In this document: positions 18,113 through 28,488 of the stretch, piece by piece
Numbering within the stretch: position 1 is the first letter of the stretch
Layout of the letters: each line of letters begins with the position of its first letter
NCBI RefSeq assembly: GCF_006385595.1
Contig: NZ_CP041046.1
Span: 1,612,001 to 1,676,000, forward strand
Source of the DNA: Luteibacter pinisoli
GTDB lineage: Bacteria; Pseudomonadota; Gammaproteobacteria; Xanthomonadales; Rhodanobacteraceae
DNA length: 64,000 bases
Direction of reading: 5' to 3'
The notes under the pieces: generated by a model
What the model saw: the letters and a program-made list of their open reading frames with translations, nothing else
What the model was told of the DNA's origin: nothing
Databases searched by the model: none
Translations under genes and position numbers: made by a program

Positions 18113-20515
18113 TCATTTGCTGTCAAACGACGGCGGGGCGTCCTTCACCTTGCTGGCCCATGCCTTGTTCGGCTTGTCGGAGAGGTCGAACTCGAGCGTG
18201 CCACCCTTCGTGGCGAAGGATTCCGGCAGCCACGAGCGCTCGCTCACCTTGCCGTCCACCTTCAGCGCGTTGACGTACGGCTTGCCGGCGCCGGCATTCG
18301 GCGCAAGGATCGTCACGTCGCCGCCTTCGCGATGGATGACCGCCCTGGTGAAGATCGGGCTGCCCACGATGAACTCGGCGCGGCCCGGGATGTTCGGGTA
18401 GATGCCCAGCGCGGCGAACACGTACCACGAGGACATTTCGCCCAGGTCATCGTTACCCGGGATGCCATTCGGCGCGTTCACCCAGAGCGTGTCGAGCACG
18501 CGGCGCACGAGTTCCTGGGTCTTCCACGGCATGCCGGCGTAGTTGTACAGCCACGGGCCACCGATGGACGGCTCGTTGTCCAGCTCCGCATGCAACGGGC
18601 CCGACTTGGTGACCGCGAACTTCCCATCCGGCTGGTAGAAGTAGTTGTCCAGACGCTTGCGGGCCTTCTCCATGCCGCCCATCGCTTCAAACAGGCCGTG
18701 CACGTTGAACGGCACCATCCACACGTATTGCGCGGCACTGCCTTCCACAAAGCCGTCTTCGGTCGACGGGACGAAGGCGTGGGCCTCCTTGTCGTCGTCA
18801 TCCTTCACCTGGGCCCAGCTGCCATCGGCGTTGCGGTTGCGGATGTAGCCACCGTCCGGTGCGGCCTTCGGGTCGAACAGGTTGCGCCAGTACTGGGCGC
18901 GATCGAGGAAACGTGCTGCCGTGGGCTTGTCGCCGAGGCGATCGGACAGGGCGCTCAGCGCAAACTCCGCGGCCACCAGTTCCAGCGTATCGGCGGCGGG
19001 GCCCCACGACGGTGCGCCCACGGGTACGTAGTGCAGCTTCAGCCACTGGTCCAGGCCAGGGCGCTGGCCGACGCACTCCACCGGGCAGCCGTCCATCGAG
19101 GTATCCAGCGCGGTCGGGTGATCGGCGGCGTGGATCAGCGAGGCCAGGGCACCCTTCACATCGAAGTCGTGACCGCCGAAGGCATAAATGCCAGCGATCG
19201 ACGGCGCGGCCGGATCACCGTTCATGACGTGCGTGGCGCCGTTGTTATGCGTCCAGCGGTCCCACACGCCCTTGTTCTGCTGCGCCTGGTTATACAGACT
19301 CTGCGCGATATCGCTACCGATCTTCGGCTCCAGCCAGGTCAGCAGCGGCAGCTGCGAACGGTACACGTCCCAGCCGGAGAAGTTCGCGTACTGCGCCTTC
19401 TGCGTGCCGCTAACCGTGTGCACCTGGTTGTCGAAGCCGGTGTACTGGCCGTTCACGTCGCTGTAGACGTTCGGCGTCATCGACGCGTGGTACAGCGCGG
19501 TGTAGAACACCGTCTGCTGGTCGGGCGTGCCGCCTTGCACCTCGATATGCGAGAGCTGCTTGTTCCATGCAGCGACGGCCTTGTCGCGCACGCTGTCGAA
19601 CGTGCTGCCCTTCGGCACTTCCGCGTCGAGGTTGGCCTGCGCGTTCGCCGCGCTGACGTACGAGATGCCGACACGCACGTTCACTTCCTTCGTGCCCGGC
19701 GCGAAACCTACCCAGCCGCCGGAGCCAGTGCCTTCCTTCGGGAAACCCTTCTCGCCGTAGCCGGTGCCGCCTTCGCTCTTCGTGCCGCCCTTGCTGACCG
19801 TGCCATCCTTCCAGGTGCCGGTGCTGGCAAACGGCTGGTCGAACTCGATGACGTAGTGCACGGTGTAGTAGCTGCGGCGGTCGGCTTCATTGATGTAGCC
19901 GCAGAAGTTGCCGCTGGTCACTTCACCGCTGATGCGATGGTTGGCCTTGTCGATCGCCACCGACGCTTTCTCGGAACCGACTTCCGAATCCGAGGCGCGG
20001 ACCAGCACGTTCACCGGCTTGCCGGCAGGGAAGGCGAAACGGCCGGCGCCGCTGTGCAGCGCGGCGGTAAGGTCGGCGGTGACGCCGTTCTCCAGCGTGA
20101 CCTGGTAGTGGCCGGCCTTCGTCTTTTCCTTGGCATGGCTGAACTTCGACGCATAGGCGTGGCGGTAATCGCTGCTCGGCGACGTGGTCACGTCTTCCGT
20201 TATGGGCATCACCGGTACATCGCCCGACCCACCGGCGCAGCCCCAGCCTTCGACATTGGTGAAGGCGAAACCACGGATCGCGTCAGCGCGGTATTCGTAG
20301 CCACCGGGCGCGGCGATCGGCGATTTCTTGCCCGGTAGCGGCGAGGCTTCCGGGGTGAACTGGAACATGCCGAACGGCACCACGGCGCCGGGGAAGACAT
20401 TGCCCCCGTTGGTGGTGCCGATCAGCGGATTGACGAGATCCGCAGGCGTGGAGGTCGCGCCGGCCAGGGCGGGGATAAGGGCGGCGGCAAGAGCGATCGG
20501 CTGGAACGCGCGCAA
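18113..20515 (-). CDS. GH92 family alpha-mannosidase, secreted
   Basis: 800 aa from a TTG start that has a textbook GGAGGT Shine-Dalgarno 6 nt upstream. This start gives a clean signal peptide (RAFQPIALAAALIPALAGA). Conserved GH92 stretches: VNPLIGTTNGGNVFPGA, GGYEYRADAIRGFAFTNVEG, the GYxFDN-like QYTGFDN region, AELDNEPSIGGPWLYNYAG, and GNDDLGEMSSWYVFAALG. GH92 enzymes are Ca2+-dependent inverting exo-alpha-mannosidases acting on N-glycans or mannans. Here the protein is probably periplasmic or secreted. It stands alone, with no polysaccharide-utilisation genes around it. Starts upstream of the TTG would bury the signal peptide and are less likely. Confidence 0.9.
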   Translation of the reverse strand: MRAFQPIALAAALIPALAGATSTPADLVNPLIGTTNGGNVFPGAVVPFGMFQFTPEASPLPGKKSPIAAPGGYEYRADAIRGFAFTNVEGWGCAGGSGDVPVMPITEDVTTSPSSDYRHAYASKFSHAKEKTKAGHYQVTLENGVTADLTAALHSGAGRFAFPAGKPVNVLVRASDSEVGSEKASVAIDKANHRISGEVTSGNFCGYINEADRRSYYTVHYVIEFDQPFASTGTWKDGTVSKGGTKSEGGTGYGEKGFPKEGTGSGGWVGFAPGTKEVNVRVGISYVSAANAQANLDAEVPKGSTFDSVRDKAVAAWNKQLSHIEVQGGTPDQQTVFYTALYHASMTPNVYSDVNGQYTGFDNQVHTVSGTQKAQYANFSGWDVYRSQLPLLTWLEPKIGSDIAQSLYNQAQQNKGVWDRWTHNNGATHVMNGDPAAPSIAGIYAFGGHDFDVKGALASLIHAADHPTALDTSMDGCPVECVGQRPGLDQWLKLHYVPVGAPSWGPAADTLELVAAEFALSALSDRLGDKPTAARFLDRAQYWRNLFDPKAAPDGGYIRNRNADGSWAQVKDDDDKEAHAFVPSTEDGFVEGSAAQYVWMVPFNVHGLFEAMGGMEKARKRLDNYFYQPDGKFAVTKSGPLHAELDNEPSIGGPWLYNYAGMPWKTQELVRRVLDTLWVNAPNGIPGNDDLGEMSSWYVFAALGIYPNIPGRAEFIVGSPIFTRAVIHREGGDVTILAPNAGAGKPYVNALKVDGKVSERSWLPESFATKGGTLEFDLSDKPNKAWASKVKDAPPSFDSK

Positions 20516-20622
20516 GGGGATACCTCCACAAAAACGGGATTTGTATCGATTGAAATGCACTGGCGAACGGGTGTCGCGTGCCATGGGTCATGCGTGCAGT
20601 GCAGCATGGCGGCGCGGGGCGC

Positions 20623-21501
20623 CTAGAGCAGGATGCCGTCGTCGGCCTGGAGGGGCGTGAGGCCGTGGGCTTCGCCAAGCATGTCGCGCAGGTCGATCTC
20701 GATGGCGCGGGTCAGCGTGCTCATGGGCACGTCGTCGTCCATGTTCTCGAACGGGTTCTGCATGTCGTTGCCGATCTGCAGCAGCGCGAGGAACAGGAAG
20801 CCGGCCACCGTGGAACCCAGGGGCGTCCACAGGCCGAGGGTCTCGACGAGGCTTACCGGCAGCAACAGGCAGAAGCCGTGCGTGAAGATGGCCGGGTAGG
20901 TGGCGTACTGCTGCGGCAGTGGCGTGTTCTTGATGCGCTCCATGCCGCCCTGGGCATTGGAGATATCCGCCATGGTGCGCGCGAAACCGGGCATCAGCAC
21001 CGCCTCGGGCCTGGCCGCGGCGATCAGTTCGGCCGTGTGGCTGTGGATGGCGTTCGGCACGTTGAGCACGCCGCGAAGCCGGTCCAGCTCATCCGCGGGG
21101 AGGCGGCCCGCCAGGTCGTCCCACGGCGCCTGCCGGCGCAGGTGCAGGCGAAGCGCATGCACGTAGGCGATCTGCCGGTGGATCACCACGACGGCCTGCT
21201 CGCGCAACGGCAGCATCGCCAGCGCCTCGCGGGCGAGGCTGCGCGAGGTGTTCACCATGGCGCCCCACAGGGTGCGTGCCTCCCACCAGCGGGCGTAGCT
21301 GGTGGTGTTCCGGAAGCTCAGGTACACCGCGATGGCCGAGCCGAGCAGGGTGATCGGCAGGGCCGGGAACTCGGCCGTCCAGCGTGGGTGGCCGTAATAC
21401 CAGAACGCGGTCACCGCCACGTCCCACGCAAACAGCAGGGCCAGCGGCCTGCCGACGTAACGCAGGATGTGGCCGATATGCGCGCGTCCCGGAAGGATCA
21501 C
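20623..21501 (-). CDS. Bestrophin-family (UPF0187) membrane channel
   Basis: 292 aa. Matches bacterial bestrophin homologues: VYLSFRNTTSYARWWEARTL near residues 59-78, PLGSTVAGFLFLALLQIGND near 225, and the C-terminal NPFENMDDDVPM acidic clasp region. They form pentameric anion channels in the inner membrane; some conduct bicarbonate. GTG start overlapping the stop of the carbonic anhydrase gene by 4 bp (GTGA), so the two are translationally coupled. This supports bicarbonate as the physiological anion. Confidence 0.88.
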   Translation of the reverse strand: MILPGRAHIGHILRYVGRPLALLFAWDVAVTAFWYYGHPRWTAEFPALPITLLGSAIAVYLSFRNTTSYARWWEARTLWGAMVNTSRSLAREALAMLPLREQAVVVIHRQIAYVHALRLHLRRQAPWDDLAGRLPADELDRLRGVLNVPNAIHSHTAELIAAARPEAVLMPGFARTMADISNAQGGMERIKNTPLPQQYATYPAIFTHGFCLLLPVSLVETLGLWTPLGSTVAGFLFLALLQIGNDMQNPFENMDDDVPMSTLTRAIEIDLRDMLGEAHGLTPLQADDGILL

Positions 21502-22163
21502 GCCTTGTGCTCGCGCTGGATCGCCTCCGCGAGCGGGATGAAGGTATCGGTCGTCTGGTCCAGCACCGAGACGGTGCCGTCGCCAATGCCGTACACCCAG
21601 CCCTGCAGGGTGATGGCCTTGTTGGCCAGCGCGGCGGTCACCGCCGGGTGCGTGCGCAGGTGCGCCAGCTGCAGGCGCACGTTTTCCTGGGTCACCGCCT
21701 GGAGCAGCTCGGGGCCCTCGACCTTGCGGGCGAACACGGCGCTCTTCGCCGCGGCGGCGTTACGCAGCCAGGCCTCGACCGTGGGCAGGCTCTTGGTGGA
21801 ATCGGGGTTGAGCAGGCCCTTCATGGCGCCGCAGTCGCTATGGCCGCAGATGACCACGTGGCGAACATGCAGGACGGCGACGGCAAATTCGACCACAGCG
21901 GACACGCCGCCGAGCATCTCGCCGTAGCCCGGCACGATGTTGCCGATGTTGCGGCAGACGAACAGGTCGCCCGGCTGGGTCTGGGTGATCATCTCCGGCA
22001 CCACGCGGGAATCCGCGCAGGTGATGAAGAGGGTATGCGGGCTCTGGCCTTCGGCCAGTTCGCTGAACAGTTCCTGGGTCTCGGGGAAGACGTTGGCGCT
22101 GAAATCTTCGACGCCCCGGAGCAGGCCAAGCAGGCTGTCGTCGCGTGGGGTTTCCTGGGTCAT
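21498..22163 (-). CDS. Beta-carbonic anhydrase, coupled to a bestrophin
   Basis: 221 aa. Zinc ligands are visible in CADSRVVPE (Cys, with the Asp-Arg dyad) and in HSDCGAMKG (His and Cys). This is the standard beta-class set. It interconverts CO2 and bicarbonate in the cytosol. ATG 22163 has AAGG upstream. Longer in-frame extensions are rich in Arg/Pro and not conserved-looking. Its stop overlaps the bestrophin GTG. A second paralogue lies at 44.5 kb beside a SulP transporter. Confidence 0.9.
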   Translation of the reverse strand: MTQETPRDDSLLGLLRGVEDFSANVFPETQELFSELAEGQSPHTLFITCADSRVVPEMITQTQPGDLFVCRNIGNIVPGYGEMLGGVSAVVEFAVAVLHVRHVVICGHSDCGAMKGLLNPDSTKSLPTVEAWLRNAAAAKSAVFARKVEGPELLQAVTQENVRLQLAHLRTHPAVTAALANKAITLQGWVYGIGDGTVSVLDQTTDTFIPLAEAIQREHKA

Positions 22164-22291
22164 GGGCTTGCCTTGGAAAAGTGCGCCGCGCAGGAGGGGC
22201 GGCAGCCAGGTTTCCAGTTTAAGACAAACCTCAGCCCAGCGGATTCGCCCGGGTATGGAGGGGGCGAATCCGCGGGACCGGGCCGGGGTCC

Positions 22292-25153
<2,862 letters not shown>

Positions 25154-25174
25154 GGCGTAGGGGCGTCCGGAAAT

Positions 25175-25193
25175 ACGTGCCGTGCCGGCACGT
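25175..25193. promoter_or_regulatory. Stem between glycine aptamer and gcvP start
   Basis: ACGTGCC-N5-GGCACGT, a 7-bp perfect stem between the second aptamer and the ATG. It is a plausible expression platform or anti-sequestering element. No T-tract follows, so translational control is more likely than termination. Confidence 0.4.
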
Positions 25194-25199
25194 GGGGCG

Positions 25200-25365
25200 C
25201 CCCTCTGTCCTTTTGCCTGAGAGTTTGGGGGCATGAACCCCTTGCACCTTCGGCGCCGGATTGAACCGGTCTCTCCAGAGTGTTTTCTCGCGCGGTGGTA
25301 TGGGGGCCTGAGCGATTACGGGCGTTGCGCCTTCGGCAGCGGGTCCATCCGCTTCTCCCACCGTA
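25200..25365 (-). promoter_or_regulatory. Tandem glycine riboswitch
   Basis: Read on the minus strand, the proximal aptamer (about 25284 down to 25200) has CTCTGGAGAGACCGG, then GCGCCGAAGGTGCAA, then AAACTCTCAGGCAAAAGGAC and AGAG. These are the conserved core of the glycine aptamer. A distal aptamer (about 25365-25300) shows GGTGGGAGAAGCGG, GCTGCCGAAGGCGCAA and CGCTCAGGCCCCC, joined by a short purine-rich linker. Position upstream of gcvP matches the known regulon: glycine turns on glycine cleavage. Confidence 0.92.
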
Positions 25366-25472
25366 CGGTAAGTCGCCGATTATACAGGGCCGGGGCGGGG
25401 GATGAAGCCTTTCCGTCCCGGCCTTTGCGCCGCCCTAAGTCGTTGTTTTGTGACGACAGCGCCCGGGAGGCA

Positions 25473-26204
25473 TTACCAGGGCTGGGGGCCATCCTTGTTC
25501 GTGAAGGTGGCCGTGCCGCCATCGCCGGCCAGCAGGGCGAGCCGGACGATTTCCTCCGCGCCTTCCTCCACCGACTGGTGCCCGCTGTTGCCGTTGAGGT
25601 CCGTGGCCGTGTAGCCCGGGTCGACGGTGTGCACCTGGATGCCGCTCTCCCTGAGCTCGCCGGCGAGGATCACGGTGAACATGTTCAGCGCGGCCTTGGA
25701 GGCGTTATAGCCAATGAGCTTCACCGCCGCGTAGTCCCACTCAGGGTCCGCGTTGAGGGTGATGGAGCCGAGGCCGCTGGAGACATTGATGACGCGCCCC
25801 GCCTGCGATTTCTGTACCAGCGGAAGGAGTGCCTGGGTGGCGGCGACGGTGCCAAAGTAATTCGTATCGAAGGTACGCCGCACGGCGTCCAGGTCCGCGC
25901 TGCTGGTCGGGCCGTCGCCCTGGAGGAACACACCGGCGTTATTGATGAGGACATCGATCCGGCCTTCCTTCGCCGCGATATCGGCGGCAGCCGTGGCCAG
26001 GGAGGCGCTGTCAGAGAGGTCGAGGGGAATGAAACGTACGTCGAAGCCCTCGCCGCGGAGGGCATCCGCCGCCGCCTGGCCGCGGCCGGCGTCGCGGGCA
26101 CCCAGCAGCACGCGGTGCCCGGCGCGGCCCAGCTGGCGGGCGACTTCAAGGCCAATGCCCTTGTTGGCACCGGTGACGAGGGAGATACGTTGTGGCTGAG
26201 TCAT
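25473..26204 (-). CDS. SDR-family oxidoreductase (carbonyl reductase-like)
   Basis: 243 aa. Cofactor motif TGANKGIG near residue 11, LINNAG near 86, active site Ser (VSSGLGS) and YNASK. Catalytic residues are all present, unlike the SDR at 2.6 kb. The TGANKGIGLEVARQL start and WDYAAVKLIGYNASKAALN resemble NADPH-dependent carbonyl reductases. Substrate unknown. Divergent from a TetR regulator 78 bp away, which probably represses it. Confidence 0.9.
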   Translation of the reverse strand: MTQPQRISLVTGANKGIGLEVARQLGRAGHRVLLGARDAGRGQAAADALRGEGFDVRFIPLDLSDSASLATAAADIAAKEGRIDVLINNAGVFLQGDGPTSSADLDAVRRTFDTNYFGTVAATQALLPLVQKSQAGRVINVSSGLGSITLNADPEWDYAAVKLIGYNASKAALNMFTVILAGELRESGIQVHTVDPGYTATDLNGNSGHQSVEEGAEEIVRLALLAGDGGTATFTNKDGPQPW

Positions 26205-26227
26205 GGCGATTCCTCGTTGAATAAGTA

Positions 26228-26241
26228 ATGGGTAGCCCCAT
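26228..26241. promoter_or_regulatory. Candidate TetR operator
   Basis: ATGGG-TAGC-CCCAT is a perfect 5-bp dyad in the 78-bp divergent region between the SDR and TetR genes, the usual place for a TetR operator. Short, so only suggestive. Confidence 0.4.
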
Positions 26242-26282
26242 GACTAGATCTGGGAACTCTCTTTCGGGATTTACATTCGCAT

Positions 26283-26921
26283 ATGCCGGTTGCCCCGTCA
26301 GACGAGCTAAAGCCCCGTAAAACGCCGCGCCAGGCCCGTTCTGCGGCCACGGTGGAGGCGATTTTCGAGGCGACGATTCAGGTTTTGCTGGTCGACGGCT
26401 ACGCAGGCCTGACCACCACGCGGGTGGCCAGCCGGGCCGGCGTGTCCGTCGGCACGATGTACCAGTACTTCCCGCACAAGGAGGCACTGCTTTATGCGGT
26501 GCTGGAGGATTACCTGGAGGATGTCGTCGTCGCGCTCGAAAGTGCCGCCCAGCGCCACCATGGTGCCCGGTTGTGCGAGATGTCGGATGGCCTGAGTCGC
26601 GCGTACCTCGAGGCGAAGATGCGCCGGATGCCCGGCTCACGCGCGCGGTACGTGGTTGCCGCCGAACTGGATTCAGCGCCGCTCATTGCCGATATTGTCC
26701 GGCGCGCCGACGAGATCATCGCCGGCCTCCTGGCCAGCGCACCGGATGCAGGCTTCGACGACATCGACAACGTGACGTTCGCGCTGCGCACCATGCTCAC
26801 GGGCACCGTACGCGCGGTGCTTGAGAACGATGCCTCACCGGAGTCGCTGGCCATGCTGCGCACCGAGCTTCCCGTGATGTGTCGGGCGTATCTGGTGGCG
26901 GTATCGCGTCGTCGCGCCTGA
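26283..26921 (+). CDS. TetR/AcrR-family transcriptional regulator
   Basis: 212 aa. N-terminal HTH: TVEAIFEATIQVLLVDGYAG, then TTTRVASRAGVSVGTMYQYF, then HKEALLYAVL, a strong TetR match (about residues 22-72). The ligand domain is not diagnostic. It faces the SDR gene in divergent orientation, so autoregulation plus repression of the SDR by a small-molecule inducer is the likely role. Confidence 0.9.
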   Translation: MPVAPSDELKPRKTPRQARSAATVEAIFEATIQVLLVDGYAGLTTTRVASRAGVSVGTMYQYFPHKEALLYAVLEDYLEDVVVALESAAQRHHGARLCEMSDGLSRAYLEAKMRRMPGSRARYVVAAELDSAPLIADIVRRADEIIAGLLASAPDAGFDDIDNVTFALRTMLTGTVRAVLENDASPESLAMLRTELPVMCRAYLVAVSRRRA

Positions 26922-26933
26922 GCGCGACATTTC

Positions 26934-27455
26934 CTACGCGGTCAGGAAGTCGAGCGGGCAGTGGACCTGCTCGTAGTCGTAGATGGCATCAAAAAGAAGG
27001 CGATAAAGCGGTCGATGCGCGCTGCCTTCCTGTGTCGCGCCGTGGTCACCCAGGTACTCCAGCACGGACGTGGCGAAGGCGTGATCCGCTTCGCCCGTGA
27101 TCGGCGGCATGGTGGTGCGTGGGACGATCTCGGGCCACCCCGAGCCAAGCGAGTCTTTGACGGCGGTGTGCTTCATCCATTTTCTCCTGTCGTATGCAGC
27201 ATGCGTGAGTATTGCCTTGACGTGGCAAACCCGGTCAGCGAAACCCACTTGCGCAATAAGCCGGTAGCGGTTGCCTCGAATATTGAAAACGATGCACTGT
27301 CCGACGACGTCAGCACTCCCGAACGCGTTGCGGAGTTCCGCAAAATTGCCGATGGGCTGTGAACGAATATGCCCGGCCCAGTCAGATAGCGATCTGGCGG
27401 CGTCCGGATATCGACGAGCGAAGTCGTTCAGCAGCGGGTGGCCAATGATCCTCAC
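26934..27455 (-). CDS. HigB-family toxin fused to antitoxin N-terminal domain (copy 1)
   Basis: 173 aa from GTG 27455 (GGAAG upstream). Residues 1-93 match HigB-type mRNA interferases: VRIIGHPLLNDFARRYPDA, CIVFNIRGNRYRLIAQ, and the terminal ILTHAAYD. Instead of stopping there, the frame continues through RRKWM into 80 residues resembling the start of a HigA-type antitoxin (PPITGEADHAF, ending IYDYEQVHCPLDF). The HTH DNA-binding part is absent. An AGGAG precedes the internal in-frame ATG at 27176, so the antitoxin-like piece might also be made alone. A paralogue lies just upstream. Function as a self-restrained toxin is inference. Confidence 0.75.
   Translation of the reverse strand: MRIIGHPLLNDFARRYPDAARSLSDWAGHIRSQPIGNFAELRNAFGSADVVGQCIVFNIRGNRYRLIAQVGFADRVCHVKAILTHAAYDRRKWMKHTAVKDSLGSGWPEIVPRTTMPPITGEADHAFATSVLEYLGDHGATQEGSAHRPLYRLLFDAIYDYEQVHCPLDFLTA
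27174..27188 (-). promoter_or_regulatory. Internal ribosome-binding site and in-frame ATG, copy 1
   Basis: AGGAG, 7-nt spacing, then ATG 27176 inside the fused gene. Initiation here would yield the 80-aa antitoxin-like segment alone. It is likely a relic of a once separate antitoxin start. Confidence 0.45.
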
Positions 27456-27557
27456 GGCGGGCTTCCAGAACCAAGGCACAGCATTCTGACAACTCGCCAG
27501 GGACCTTCGTATCGGCGTTCATCGCCACGGTGCGTAGGCACCCACTTACTGGCCAGC

Positions 27558-28043
27558 TCAGCCAAAGGGATGGTAGCGTTCCTCATAGGCGTGCACCGCG
27601 CAGAGGAGGCGCCCAAGCAGGGCGTTTTGCGCATGGGTGTTGGCCGCAGCCCCGCGTTTGCCAAGCCGGGTCAGCGCCGCGAGCGCTGCATCGTAGTCCA
27701 CTTCATCCTGCAGAGGCGTGATCGTGCCAAGGTGCTCGGTCGGTGCCCAGTAGTGATGCTCCATCCAGTGCTTCCTGTCGTACTGGGCATGGGTGAGGAT
27801 CGTTTCGACGTGGCACGTCTGGCTCATGAAGTCCACGGTTGCGATGAGCCGATACGTCGTGCCGTGAACGGCGAAGAGGGTCCACGGACCAACGATGTCG
27901 ACATGACGAAACATGCCGCGAATATCGGCGACGTTATAGAAGCGCCGGGACGTCAGTTGCGACTTCCATGCGGCGAGCGGCCGCTCCGCGTCGGGGTACT
28001 GCTTTGCGAACTCATTCATTAGGCGTTTTCCTGTGACCCGCAT
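27558..28043 (-). CDS. HigB-family toxin fused to antitoxin N-terminal domain (copy 2)
   Basis: 161 aa from ATG 28043, behind GGAAGGGG. Same architecture as the gene downstream: MRVTGKRLMNEFAKQYPDA, then YRLIATVDF, ILTHAQYDRKHW, then an antitoxin-like ITPLQDEVDYDAALAALTRL and VHAYEERYHPFG, ending where a HigA HTH would start. The FNIxGN toxin motif has drifted to FAVHGT, so nuclease activity is less certain than in copy 1. The upstream open extension (85 codons) has no Shine-Dalgarno and is not HigB-like, so it is excluded. Confidence 0.75.
   Translation of the reverse strand: MRVTGKRLMNEFAKQYPDAERPLAAWKSQLTSRRFYNVADIRGMFRHVDIVGPWTLFAVHGTTYRLIATVDFMSQTCHVETILTHAQYDRKHWMEHHYWAPTEHLGTITPLQDEVDYDAALAALTRLGKRGAAANTHAQNALLGRLLCAVHAYEERYHPFG
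27762..27776 (-). promoter_or_regulatory. Internal ribosome-binding site and in-frame ATG, copy 2
   Basis: AGGAAG, 6-nt spacing, then ATG 27764 at the toxin/antitoxin junction, matching the same arrangement in copy 1. Confidence 0.4.
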
Positions 28044-28488
28044 GGCCCCTTCCGCTAACTGGGCAGGTGCAACGCTGGCGTGGCAAGGCAATTCAGAAGA
28101 GGGCTCGGAAGCCCGGGCAAGTGACGACGAAGCGAGTGCGGAATAGGTCATGGTGTGGGTGGTGGCCGATCGGGCCGGTGCTGTCGTCGATGGTTTCGAC
28201 AGGTACCACTCTGACACCCGCGCCGTCGGCAGCGCAGACGGCGGAGCCCACTGTGATCTGTAAGCTTCAGCCGACATCCGTTGAGCGTGTCGGCTCATGC
28301 CTAAAGTTGTGTGCGAGAAACCCTACTAATAATCGGCACGTGAGCGACAACGACGGCCAGCATCGGAGATCGTCGGCTTACCGTCGCTAACCAGCCGCGA
28401 CGTGCGCGCGCGGCGTGAGAACCATCTCACGATTTTCGTCTTCCGGCGCTCTACGGTGATGGCGGGCTCACCACAACAAGGAGACGTA
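28044..28488. other. Non-coding gap with inverted repeat
   Basis: 445 bp without a gene that I can support, somewhat AT-richer than its surroundings near 28260-28340. It contains AGCCGACA-N11-TGTCGGCT (28269-28295), an 8-bp dyad that could be an operator or hairpin. The gap must hold divergent promoters for the HigB-like genes and the pore-forming protein. Confidence 0.5.

Noticed and set aside
27046..27228. Separate 60-codon frame overlapping HigB-like copy 1
   Set aside because: Has a Shine-Dalgarno nearby but its translation is not antitoxin-like; the antitoxin-like sequence is in the toxin frame.
28402..28488. Longer start for the pore-forming protein
   Set aside because: Would place a basic 29-residue tail before a clear signal peptide; ATG 28489 has a perfect Shine-Dalgarno.
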